Below, piece by piece: positions 8,801 to 14,230 of a stretch of 14,230 bases of DNA; positions within the stretch are counted from its first letter, which is position 1, and each line of letters opens with the position of its first letter. The stretch is from Micavibrio sp. (GTDB lineage Bacteria; Pseudomonadota; Alphaproteobacteria; Micavibrionales; Micavibrionaceae): NCBI GenBank assembly GCA_030824805.1, contig JAPJRC010000056.1, positions 1 through 14,230 on the forward strand, in the 5' to 3' direction. Under the pieces are notes generated by a model. That model was not told the origin of the DNA. It made no database searches and was given only the letters and a program-made list of their open reading frames with translations. Made by a program: the position numbers and the translations under genes.

Positions 8801-10036
8801 CGCGCAGCGCACCGTGTACCGTACGGCGCTCGTTTGCTGGTCGAAAACAACGCCAAAGTCAAAACCGGCGAGAAGCTGGCTGAATGGGACCCGTTCACCA
8901 TGCCGATCATCACGGAAAAAGACGGTACGGTGAAGTTTGCCGACCTCGTAGAAGGCGTCTCCATCGCGGAACGCACGGACGAAGCAACTGGTATCGCATC
9001 CCGCGTTGTTATCGACTGGCGTTCCCAGCCAAAGGGCGGCGATCTGAAGCCACGTATCTCGCTGACCAACAAGAAGGGTGAAACCATCACGCTTCCGAAC
9101 GGTCTGCCGGCCAACTACTATCTGTCCGTCGACACCATTCTGTCCGTTGAAAACGGCGCGGAAGTGAAGGCAGGCGATATCATCGGCCGTATTCCGCGCG
9201 AAACGTCGAAAACCCGCGACATCACGGGCGGTCTGCCACGCGTTGCGGAACTGTTCGAAGCACGTCGTCCGAAAGACTTCGCGATCATCTCCGACACGGA
9301 TGGTCAGGTTGAATTCGGTAAGGATTACAAATCCAAGCGCCGTATCATCGTCAACCCGACGGATAAGACGATCGAACCACGCGAATACCTCATCCCGAAA
9401 GGCCGTCACCTGGCCGTTCAGGAAGGCGACTTCGTTCGCAAGGGCGATCCGCTGCTCGACGGCGCAATGGTGCCGCACGACATTCTCGATGTTCTGGGTG
9501 TAGAGGCTCTGGCCGAATACCTGATCAACGAGATCCAGGACGTTTACCGCCTGCAAGGGGTTAAGATCAACGACAAGCACATCGAAGTGATTTCTCGCCA
9601 GATGATGCAGAAGATCGAAATCCAGGAAGTTGGCGACACAACGTTCCTCGTCGGCGAACATGTTGACCGTGATGAGTACGAGATTGTGAACCAGAAATAC
9701 ATCAGCGAGGCGAAACGCCCGGCTGTTGGAAAGCCGGTTCTGCAGGGTATTACAAAGGCATCGCTGCAAACGCGTTCCTTCATCTCTGCCGCGTCCTTCC
9801 AGGAGACAACGCGCGTTCTTACCGAAGCCGCAACACAAGGCAAGGTGGACGAGCTCAACGGTCTGAAGGAAAACGTCATCGTTGGCCGTCTGATCCCGGC
9901 CGGTACGGGTTCCTACGTCAACAAGATCCGCCGTCTGGCAGCCGACCGCGACAACCTCGCGCTCGCCGCCCAGCAACAAGCCGGTGCGATCGAGGCCGAC
10001 GAAGAAACGCCTGCGAAATCCGCAGCCAACGGCTAA
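5861..10036 (+). CDS. rpoC: DNA-directed RNA polymerase subunit beta'
   Basis: The gene encodes the catalytic beta' subunit (1391 residues). Zinc site 1 is C70, C72, C85 and C88, the same numbering as E. coli. The active-site Mg2+ motif NADFDGDQ places D461, D463 and D465. Zinc site 2 is C803, C877, C884 and C887. The trigger loop begins at MRTFH (921-925). It is interrupted by the SI3 insertion of about 180 residues, and the conserved fold resumes at TGGLPRVAELFEAR (from 1122), as usual in proteobacteria. The start is supported by AAGAAGG at 5844-5850 and by alignment of MNELMNLF to the family. The gene is complete and ends just before a strong terminator. No rpoC-specific promoter is evident, so it depends on transcription through rpoB and the two inserted genes. 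Confidence 0.98.
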   Translation: MNELMNLFGAPQGPQSFDQIRIAISSPEQILSWSFGEVKKPETINYRTFKPERDGLFCARIFGPIKDYECLCGKYKRMKYKGIICEKCGVEVTLTKVRRERMGHIELASPVAHIWFLKSLPSRIGLMIDLTLKELEKILYFEAYVVLEPGMTPLKQLQLLSEEEYMNAQDEYGEENFRAAIGAEALKEILQNINLEEDLVKCEEDLRETSSEAKRKKLVKRLKLLESFISSGTRPEWMILDVVPVLPPELRPLVPLDGGRFATSDLNDLYRRVINRNNRLKRLMELRAPDIIVRNEKRMLQEAVDALFDNGRRGRVITGANKRPLKSLSDMLKGKQGRFRQNLLGKRVDYSGRSVIVVGPELKLHQCGLPKKMALELFKPFIYHKLEIYGMASTVKAAKKMVEKERPEVWDILEEVIREHPVLLNRAPTLHRLGIQAFEPTLIEGKAIQLHPLVCTAFNADFDGDQMAVHVPLSIESQLEARCLMMSTNNILSPANGKPIIVPSQDIVLGLYYLTIQREGEKGEGMIFRGPGEIQHALAEGHVSLHAKIKCRYHGVDEEGNKKTVLVEATPGRMLLSELFPRHPNLPFSLINTVLTKKEVTNLIDTVYRHCGQKETVIFCDRMMKLGFRHACTAGISFGKDDMIIPKEKQKLVDEAKGKVAEYEQQYQDGLITKGEKYNKVVDIWSRCTDDVAGAMMKHISNVKEVGLNSVYMMAHSGARGSAAQIRQLAGMRGLMAKPSGEIIETPIISNFKEGLSVLEYFNSTHGARKGLADTALKTANSGYLTRRLVDVAQDAVINEHDCGTEEGITIRAVMSGADVIVGLGERSLGRVVLEDVKDPLTGKVIVAKNEMIVENTAEQIEQAGIDSIKARSVLTCHTQTGVCALCYGRDLARGTLVNMGEAVGVMAAQSIGEPGTQLTMRTFHIGGAAQRGAEKSSFEAALDGKVEVRNENVVKNSSGINIVMGRNTEIVLLDAKGKERAAHRVPYGARLLVENNAKVKTGEKLAEWDPFTMPIITEKDGTVKFADLVEGVSIAERTDEATGIASRVVIDWRSQPKGGDLKPRISLTNKKGETITLPNGLPANYYLSVDTILSVENGAEVKAGDIIGRIPRETSKTRDITGGLPRVAELFEARRPKDFAIISDTDGQVEFGKDYKSKRRIIVNPTDKTIEPREYLIPKGRHLAVQEGDFVRKGDPLLDGAMVPHDILDVLGVEALAEYLINEIQDVYRLQGVKINDKHIEVISRQMMQKIEIQEVGDTTFLVGEHVDRDEYEIVNQKYISEAKRPAVGKPVLQGITKASLQTRSFISAASFQETTRVLTEAATQGKVDELNGLKENVIVGRLIPAGTGSYVNKIRRLAADRDNLALAAQQQAGAIEADEETPAKSAANG

Positions 10037-10051
10037 GCCTAAAAGTTCAAT

Positions 10052-10083
10052 AAAAACGGCCCTTTTCGAAGGGCCGTTTTTTT
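10052..10083 (+). terminator. Strong intrinsic terminator of the rpoBC operon
   Basis: AAAAACGGCCCTT (10052-10064) pairs perfectly with AAGGGCCGTTTTT (10069-10081) around a TTCG tetraloop (10065-10068), a 13-bp stem followed by a T run. It lies 15 nt after the rpoC stop. Its position ends the rpoB-rpoC transcript and insulates the following zinc GTPase gene. Confidence 0.95.
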
Positions 10084-10086
10084 ATT

Positions 10087-10115
10087 TTGACAAAATAGCC
10101 CAACTTTCTTAAGTG
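10087..10115 (+). promoter_or_regulatory. Candidate promoter of the zinc GTPase gene
   Basis: A perfect TTGACA at 10087-10092 starts 4 nt after the rpoC terminator. A -10 element at normal spacing would fall at about 10109-10115 (TTAAGT or TAAGTG), which is a weak match and lies inside the palindrome. The -35 hexamer sits within a small dyad, ATTTTG-A-CAAAAT (10084-10096). Overlap of the -10 region with the palindrome fits repression by promoter occlusion. Confidence 0.45.
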
Positions 10116-10141
10116 TTATAGCATAACACTTAAGAAAGTTG
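10101..10141. promoter_or_regulatory. Predicted Zur operator (41-nt palindrome)
   Basis: Two perfect 19-bp arms (10101-10119 and 10123-10141) flank the three bases AGC. The central half-sites TAAGTGTTATA and ATAACACTTA closely match the published proteobacterial Zur consensus half GAAATGTTATA and its mirror. They differ only at the outermost base, one inner base and the centre. The site lies between the -35 box and the start codon of a COG0523 GTPase, a family often controlled by the zinc repressor Zur. In RNA the same sequence could form a 19-bp hairpin ending 5 nt before the ATG. Other Fur-family repressors or an RNA role remain possible. Confidence 0.65.
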
Positions 10142-10146
10142 CCTTC

Positions 10147-11355
10147 ATGTTTAAAAAACTAAGCAAAAAGCTTCCCGTCACTGTTTTGTCCGGTTTTCTA
10201 GGCGCGGGCAAAACGACGCTTCTCAACCATATCCTCAACAATCGCGAGGGTTTGAGGGTTGCCGTGATCGTCAACGATATGGGCGAGGTAAACATCGATG
10301 CCGCGTTGATTGAAAAGAACGGCGCCAATTTATCCCGCACGGATGAAAAGATGGTCGAAATGACGAATGGCTGTATCTGCTGCACTTTGCGTGAAGATCT
10401 TCTCAATGAAGTCACAATCCTCGCGAACAGTGGTAAGTACGATTATTTGTTGATTGAAGGCACAGGCATTGCCGAGCCATTGCCAATCGCATCGACATTC
10501 GAGTTTCGTAATGAGGAGGGGTTCAGCCTGTCTGATATCACGCGCCTCGATACAATGGTGACGGTGGTTGATAGTGCCAACTTTCTGCACGACTATTCGA
10601 GCCGTGAATTTCTTGCCGATCGCGGCGCGGTGGCAGGTGATGGCGATGAAAGAACTATTGTCGATCTTCCGGTCGAACAAATCGAATTCGCCAACGTCGT
10701 TATCCTGAATAAAGCCGATCTGGTTACGCCAGATGATCTCGCTCTCGTGCGGAAGATTGTGCGGGGCCTCAATGCGCGTGCGAATATCATTGAATCCATT
10801 GGCTCGAACGTAGATCTGAAGGAAATACTCGATACTGGTTTGTTCAGTCTTGCCGAGGCGCAGGAACATCCATTATGGGCGCAGGAACTCTACAATTACA
10901 AAGACCACGTGCCGGAGACGGAGGAATACGGAATAAAAAGCTTTGTCTACCGTGCACGGAAACCGTTCGATCCTTCGAAGTTTTATGCGTTTCTCGACAG
11001 CGAATGGCCGGGTATTGTTCGCGCCAAAGGCTTTTTCTGGTTAGCAACCCGTCCGGATTTTGTTGGCGAAGTGTCGCAGGCCGGCGCTTTCGTGCGCCAT
11101 CAGGGTATAGGGCGATGGTGGACTGTTATTCCGCAGGATCGCTGGCCACGTTCGGAAGAATTCGATGATCTGCTCGATAATTACTGGACGGAAGAATATG
11201 GCGACCGCCGTCAGGAAATTGTTTTCATCGGCATCGATTATGATGAAAAAGCCTTACGCGACAGACTGGACAAATGCCTTTATGACGGGGATTGGAAACA
11301 ACCGCGCTCCGCTATGCCCGATCCGTTTCCGGAATGGTTTGCACAGAAAGCGTAA
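10147..11355 (+). CDS. zigA: COG0523 (CobW/ZigA-type) zinc metallochaperone GTPase
   Basis: This 402-residue G3E-family P-loop GTPase is thought to deliver or allocate zinc to client enzymes during zinc limitation. Walker A is GFLGAGKT (residues 16-23). The metal-binding CXCC motif is C76, C78, C79 in NGCICC. The conserved EGTGIAEP segment is at 104-111, and the guanine-specificity motif NKAD is at 188-191. The CobW C-terminal domain begins near Y261 and includes KGFFWLATRPDFVGEVSQAG. Length and C-terminal signature fit the ZigA-like branch rather than cobalamin-synthesis CobW. No cobalamin gene is nearby, and there is no His-rich metal loop. The KKLPVTVLSGFLGAGKT opening supports this start, although no good Shine-Dalgarno is seen because the palindrome occupies that space. 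It is monocistronic and its stop abuts the stop of the convergent gene. Confidence 0.92.
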   Translation: MFKKLSKKLPVTVLSGFLGAGKTTLLNHILNNREGLRVAVIVNDMGEVNIDAALIEKNGANLSRTDEKMVEMTNGCICCTLREDLLNEVTILANSGKYDYLLIEGTGIAEPLPIASTFEFRNEEGFSLSDITRLDTMVTVVDSANFLHDYSSREFLADRGAVAGDGDERTIVDLPVEQIEFANVVILNKADLVTPDDLALVRKIVRGLNARANIIESIGSNVDLKEILDTGLFSLAEAQEHPLWAQELYNYKDHVPETEEYGIKSFVYRARKPFDPSKFYAFLDSEWPGIVRAKGFFWLATRPDFVGEVSQAGAFVRHQGIGRWWTVIPQDRWPRSEEFDDLLDNYWTEEYGDRRQEIVFIGIDYDEKALRDRLDKCLYDGDWKQPRSAMPDPFPEWFAQKA

Positions 11356-11685
11356 CTATTCGTTCGTGCGAAGCCGGTACAGCTGGTTCGCACGAAGGCT
11401 TTCCTCGCGCTTTCTGGCCATTTCCTCCTGCACGCGCTGACTGCGTACACTGTTCTGGTGATCAACGGCCAGATCGTTGCGGCGATCCCGCTGAACGGCT
11501 TCTAAACGCTCGCGGCTCGCGCGTAGGGCATTTTCCTGATCACGGTAGCGGTCAAGATTGCGATCGAACCGTGCTGTGGGCCCGGAATATTCCGGCGTCT
11601 CATAAGCAGGACTTTGGGCGTGCGCCTGTGCAGCTGTTATGCCCGCAGACAAAAGGATTAAACCCAGAAGGTGAAAATGTTTCAT
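11356..11685 (-). CDS. Small secreted, Arg/Glu-rich helical protein of unknown function
   Basis: This 109-residue protein has a convincing signal peptide: MKHF, then a Leu/Ile/Ala core and AQAHAQ, with cleavage near residue 24. The mature part of about 85 residues is very rich in Arg, Glu, Asp and Gln. It has long runs predicted to be helical, possibly a coiled coil (RDQENALRASRERLEAVQRD). I recognise no family. ATG 11685 was chosen because it places the signal peptide at the N terminus. No Shine-Dalgarno is visible, and an in-frame ATG at 11694 would add only three residues. The stop codon directly abuts the stop of the convergent zinc GTPase gene with no spacing. The signal peptide and intact frame argue for a real gene. 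Confidence 0.65.
   Translation of the reverse strand: MKHFHLLGLILLSAGITAAQAHAQSPAYETPEYSGPTARFDRNLDRYRDQENALRASRERLEAVQRDRRNDLAVDHQNSVRSQRVQEEMARKREESLRANQLYRLRTNE
11363..11396. repeat. Perfect 10-bp inverted repeat at the convergent gene junction
   Basis: TTCGTGCGAA (11363-11372) and its exact reverse complement TTCGCACGAA (11387-11396) flank a 14-nt loop. It begins 8 nt after the zinc GTPase stop and lies inside the last codons of the minus-strand gene. There is no T run on either side, so it is not a standard intrinsic terminator. It may protect or pause the 3' ends of the plus-strand mRNA. Confidence 0.6.
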
Positions 11686-11774
11686 GCATGTCATGATATC
11701 ACAAACGAGAGTGAACTTTGCGTGGTTCCCGCAATCCTTGACAATCAAGGGGCAGGGGATCTAGGGATGTCGCC

Positions 11775-12209
11775 ATGAAAGACCCGCAGACAAATCAGGT
11801 GCAGGATCAGGCCGGGCCGGTAAGCCTGCTCACGGCCGCTTTTCACGGTGCGAGCAGGGCAGAGTTCCAAATCCTCGATACGGTTTATCCTCCCGTATCG
11901 GCTGATCTTAAATCACAGCCTTGCTGGCTTCATGCGATACGCGGGGAAGATGGCTGGACGCTGACCCGCTACACCGGCCTCCTGGATAGGGACGGACGTT
12001 TTCAAGGGCAGGCGGATGCACAAGTGGTTAAGGCCGAAAAACGCATTTCCCGCGGCGAAATGATCCGGGCCATGTCGGCCTGGGTGCAGGCACAATCGGG
12101 AACGAAAACAGAGACTTTGCCGCAACGAATGTTTGGTGATGCCGTAATGGTTTCCGGAAGCGCCAGAAAATCATATAAACGCAAACCCGGCACCGGATTT
12201 GCCGGATAG
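11775..12209 (+). CDS. Hypothetical protein
   Basis: This 144-residue protein has no signal peptide or membrane segment, so it is probably cytoplasmic. A good AGGGA Shine-Dalgarno at 11763-11767 precedes ATG by 7 nt. The centre (PCWLHAIRGEDGWTLTRYTG, then GLLDRDGRF) looks like a small beta-rich fold. The C-terminal third is basic (SARKSYKRKPG). There is one cysteine. I do not recognise the family and no catalytic motif stands out. The gene starts 89 nt from the divergent small secreted-protein gene. It is followed by the 395-nt leader and promoter region of the str operon, so it is probably a single-gene unit. Confidence 0.65.
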   Translation: MKDPQTNQVQDQAGPVSLLTAAFHGASRAEFQILDTVYPPVSADLKSQPCWLHAIRGEDGWTLTRYTGLLDRDGRFQGQADAQVVKAEKRISRGEMIRAMSAWVQAQSGTKTETLPQRMFGDAVMVSGSARKSYKRKPGTGFAG

Positions 12210-12220
12210 ACTGCCACACG

Positions 12221-12266
12221 TTGGAAAATGGCGATTTCGTCCGGCCAAAAGGTTCCAATTTTCTTT
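12221..12266 (+). terminator. Weak candidate terminator after the hypothetical gene
   Basis: TTGGAA (12221-12226) pairs with TTCCAA (12253-12258), and TGGC (12229-12232) with GCCA (12244-12247). The stem has an internal loop and a long apical loop and is followed by TTTTCTTT. The position, 12 nt after the stop, is right for termination before the str promoter, but the stem is poor. Confidence 0.3.
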
Positions 12267-12286
12267 AAAAAAAGCTTAACAAGTGC

Positions 12287-12316
12287 TTGACTATCCAAGC
12301 CTCCCCGGCATATAGT
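12287..12316 (+). promoter_or_regulatory. str operon promoter (rpsL-rpsG-fusA)
   Basis: TTGACT at 12287-12292 and TATAGT at 12311-12316 each match the sigma70 hexamers at five of six positions, with an 18-nt spacer. Transcription should begin near A12323. This is the best promoter match in the gap before rpsL and gives a leader of about 280 nt. Confidence 0.75.
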
Positions 12317-12337
12317 CCGGCCAAATTAAGGACTCGG

Positions 12338-12358
12338 ATGGGCTGGCTGTGGCGCTGA
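12338..12358 (+). CDS. Candidate leader peptide MGWLWR
   Basis: A six-codon reading frame reads MGWLWR and stops at TGA 12356-12358. AAGGA at 12328-12332 lies 5 nt before its ATG, and the predicted transcription start is about 15 nt upstream. Two of six codons are Trp. A hairpin begins 2 nt after the stop, the arrangement of leader-peptide attenuators. Frames this short occur by chance, so this is tentative. Confidence 0.3.
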   Translation: MGWLWR

Positions 12359-12359
12359 T

Positions 12360-12383
12360 TTCCTTGGATTTCCAAGGAATTTT
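12360..12383 (+). terminator. Attenuator-like hairpin in the str leader
   Basis: TTCCTTGGA (12360-12368) is the exact reverse complement of TCCAAGGAA (12371-12379), with two central bases. In RNA this gives an 8-bp stem with a 4-nt loop, followed by TTTT (12380-12383). The T run can instead pair with GAAAA (12389-12393), so two exclusive structures are possible. The stem is AT-rich in part, so full termination is doubtful. As DNA it is also a good dyad for a repressor. Confidence 0.35.
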
Positions 12384-12604
12384 CGCAAGAAAAACAGGCA
12401 CTAAACGCAGACCCAGTATCCTTTACCCAGGTATGGCATGAGACAAATTCTCAGGGCCGCAAAGGGCGAAAAAACACTGCTGGCATCCCCGCGCATAGAT
12501 GCGGAATAGGAGAGCCAGCTAAATTCGCGCTTGCATTCCCCGCCGCCATTCCCTAGGAAAAGCCATCCGTACACAGAATTGTAACTTAAGGAGAAGGCAC
12601 TTAC

Positions 12605-12988
12605 ATGCCAACAATACAGCAATTGATCCGTCAGCCTCGCGCCAAAGGTGGCAAGAAGGCGATGAAAGCCAAAAAGAACCGCGCGTTGAAATCCAACCCG
12701 CAGGTCCGTGGCGTCTGCACACGTGTTTACACGACGACGCCGAAGAAACCGAACTCCGCTCTGCGTAAAGTCGCGAAGGTTCGTCTCACAACTGGCTTTG
12801 AAGTCATTTGCTACATCCCCGGCGAAGGCCACAACCTGCAAGAGCACTCCGTCGTCCTCATCCAGGGCGGCCGTGTTAAAGACTTGCCGGGCGTTCGTTA
12901 CCGCATCATCCGCGGCGCGCTGGATACGCAAGGTGTTAAAGATCGTAAGCAAGCCCGTTCGCAATACGGCGCAAAACGTCCGAAATAA
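12605..12988 (+). CDS. rpsL: 30S ribosomal protein S12
   Basis: S12 (127 residues) sits at the decoding centre and governs accuracy. The family core is plain: GVCTRVYTTTPKKPNSALRK, GEGHNLQEHSVVLI and GGRVKDLPGVRY. K47 and K92, which align with E. coli K43 and K88, the main streptomycin-resistance sites, are unchanged, and so is D93 (the methylthiolated Asp in E. coli). Two departures stand out. The usual PALEACPQ segment is replaced by RALKSNPQ after a Lys-rich stretch (residues 14-29). The Arg before GGRVKD is Gln (Q87). It is the first gene of the str operon, with TAAGGAG placed 11 nt before the start. Confidence 0.98.
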   Translation: MPTIQQLIRQPRAKGGKKAMKAKKNRALKSNPQVRGVCTRVYTTTPKKPNSALRKVAKVRLTTGFEVICYIPGEGHNLQEHSVVLIQGGRVKDLPGVRYRIIRGALDTQGVKDRKQARSQYGAKRPK

Positions 12989-13006
12989 TTTAAGAGGAAT
13001 TAGAGA

Positions 13007-13525
13007 ATGTCCCGTCGTCGCCAACCAGAAAAACGCGTTATTTTGCCGGACCCACGTTTCGGTGATCTCGTACTGTCGAAATTCATGAACAACATCATGG
13101 AAGATGGTAAGAAATCCGTTGCTGAAAACATCGTATACGGCGCGCTCGAAATCATCGAAACCAAAGGCAAGAACATTGCCGACGATGAAGGCGATGCACA
13201 AGGCCAGGGTGGCAAGTCCTCCAAAGGTTTGCGCATTTTCCACCGCGTTCTGAAAAAAGTTCGTCCGCAGCTGGAAGTTCGTTCCCGCCGCGTCGGTGGT
13301 GCAACGTATCAGGTTCCGACGGAAGTCCGTCCGGAGCGTGCAACGGCTCTCGCCATGCGCTGGATCATCGATGCCGCCCGCAAACGTGGCGAGCACACAA
13401 TGATGGAACGTCTCGCAGGTGAAATCCTCGACGCTGCCAACGACCGTGGTACGGCTGTTAAGAAGCGCGACGACACGCACAAGATGGCCGAAGCCAACAA
13501 GGCGTTCGCTCACTATCGCTGGTAG
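13007..13525 (+). CDS. rpsG: 30S ribosomal protein S7 with an internal insertion
   Basis: S7 (172 residues) nucleates assembly of the 30S head and contacts E-site tRNA. Conserved blocks are PDPRFGDLVLSKFMN, VRSRRVGGATYQVP, RGTAVKKRDDTHKMAEAN and the terminal HYRW. Most alphaproteobacterial S7 proteins have about 156 residues. The extra 16 or so lie at residues 56-72, a Gly/Asp/Gln-rich stretch where relatives have a short KTKQDP-type turn. AAGAGGA at 12992-12998 precedes the ATG. The 18-nt gap after rpsL is too short for an E. coli-type S7 repression site. Confidence 0.97.
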   Translation: MSRRRQPEKRVILPDPRFGDLVLSKFMNNIMEDGKKSVAENIVYGALEIIETKGKNIADDEGDAQGQGGKSSKGLRIFHRVLKKVRPQLEVRSRRVGGATYQVPTEVRPERATALAMRWIIDAARKRGEHTMMERLAGEILDAANDRGTAVKKRDDTHKMAEANKAFAHYRW

Positions 13526-13565
13526 TCGTTAAGAAAAGAAGCAACAGAAGGTTTAAGAGAATATT

Positions 13566-14230
13566 ATGGCCCGCCAATACCCACTAGAGCGTTATCGTAA
13601 CTTCGGCATCATGGCACACATCGATGCTGGTAAAACGACGACGACCGAGCGTATCCTTTACTACACCGGCAAATCGCACAAGATCGGTGAAGTACACGAT
13701 GGCGCCGCCACGATGGACTGGATGGAGCAGGAGCAGGAGCGTGGTATTACGATCACGTCCGCTGCAACGACGACCTTCTGGAAAGGTGCCGAGAACGGCG
13801 TTCAGGCTGGCCAGGATATCCGCATGAACATCATCGACACGCCGGGCCACGTTGACTTCACGATCGAAGTTGAGCGTTCCTTGCGCGTTCTCGACGGTGC
13901 TGTTTGCCTTCTCGACGGTAACCAGGGCGTTGAGCCGCAGACCGAAACGGTATGGCGTCAGGGCGACAAATACAAAGTTCCGCGTATCATCTTCGCGAAC
14001 AAAATGGACAAGACCGGTGCGGACTTCTACATGTGCATCGACTCCGTTAAGAAGCGCCTCGGCATCGAGCCGCTCGTAACGACGCTGCCTATCGGTATCG
14101 AATCCGACTTTATCGGTATCGTTGACCTGATCAACATGAAGTCGATCATCTGGAAGGCCGAAACACTTGGCGCCGCCTTCGAAGTGGGCGAAATTCCTGC
14201 CGACCTCGTTGAGAAAGCAAAGCAATACCG
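13566..14230 (+). CDS. fusA: Elongation factor G, N-terminal part (runs off the window)
   Basis: EF-G drives translocation of tRNA and mRNA on the ribosome and helps recycle ribosomes. The first 221 codons are present and the frame is open to the window edge. The GTPase motifs are all intact: G1 AHIDAGKT (17-24), G2 T62 in RGITI, G3 DTPGH (91-95) and G4 NKMD (145-148). AAGAGA at 13555-13560 precedes the ATG, and the gene lies 40 nt after rpsG in the usual str order. The opening PLERYRNFGIMAHIDAGKT is the translation factor form. Confidence 0.97.
   Translation, partial: MARQYPLERYRNFGIMAHIDAGKTTTTERILYYTGKSHKIGEVHDGAATMDWMEQEQERGITITSAATTTFWKGAENGVQAGQDIRMNIIDTPGHVDFTIEVERSLRVLDGAVCLLDGNQGVEPQTETVWRQGDKYKVPRIIFANKMDKTGADFYMCIDSVKKRLGIEPLVTTLPIGIESDFIGIVDLINMKSIIWKAETLGAAFEVGEIPADLVEKAKQY

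Larger units (their letters stand above)
12317..12604 (+). promoter_or_regulatory. Long structured 5' leader of the str operon
   Basis: The leader has several possible stem-loops. These are 12360-12379; TTTTC-GCAA-GAAAA (12380-12393), a GNRA loop overlapping the T run of the first; TGAGA-CAAAT-TCTCA (12439-12453); and GCTGGC/GCCAGC (12479-12484 with 12514-12519) enclosing CCGC/GCGG (12489-12492 with 12501-12504). Just before rpsL there is a strong TAAGGAG (12587-12593). In E. coli S7 represses the operon at the rpsL-rpsG gap. Here that gap is only 18 nt, so autogenous or other control may sit in this leader. I do not recognise a named riboswitch. Confidence 0.5.

Noticed and set aside
7769..9979. 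736-codon open frame on the minus strand opposite rpoC
   Set aside because: The rpoC frame here carries zinc-site and trigger-loop motifs. The antisense product resembles no family and is an effect of GC-rich codon bias.
11686..11748. Upstream TTG start for the minus-strand small gene
   Set aside because: It would bury the signal peptide behind 21 non-hydrophobic residues, and ATG 11685 puts it at the N terminus.
11738..11766. TTGACA at 11738-11743 as a promoter for the hypothetical gene
   Set aside because: No acceptable -10 at normal spacing (CTAGGG at 11761), and transcription would start at or inside the gene's start codon.

Overview
The window is a chromosomal housekeeping segment from a bacterium that looks alphaproteobacterial. 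The beta and beta' subunits, S12, S7 and EF-G all match that class in motif and length pattern. GC is moderate to high in the core genes, which show the strong codon bias of highly expressed genes. A Micavibrio-like or otherwise deep-branching alphaproteobacterium is my guess at the lineage. It rests on overall impression only.

Layout. Bases 1-223 are a regulatory region with a sigma70-type promoter and a terminator-like attenuator hairpin in front of rpoB. rpoB (224-4507) and rpoC (5861-10036) run in the same direction. They are separated by about 1.35 kb holding two envelope-directed genes: an unrecognised secreted protein (4511-5098) and a membrane-anchored SIMPL/DUF541 protein (5144-5839). 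The rpoBC unit ends at a strong UUCG-loop terminator (10052-10083). Next comes a COG0523/ZigA-type zinc GTPase gene (10147-11355) behind a 41-nt near-perfect palindrome whose core closely resembles a Zur box. It converges with a small minus-strand gene for a secreted protein (11356-11685). A plus-strand hypothetical gene (11775-12209) follows.

A 395-nt gap (12210-12604) holds the str operon promoter and a long structured leader. The leader starts with a tiny Trp-rich reading frame followed directly by a hairpin. rpsL, rpsG and the 5' end of fusA complete the window (fusA runs off the edge).

How the genes work together. The core content makes RNA polymerase (beta, beta') and translation factors (S12, S7, EF-G). 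The accessory content is two envelope proteins embedded in the polymerase operon, one zinc-starvation GTPase with its own operator, and two orphan small proteins between the polymerase and str operons. The points most worth following are the split rpoB-rpoC pair, the predicted Zur operator, and the attenuator-like leader of the str operon.
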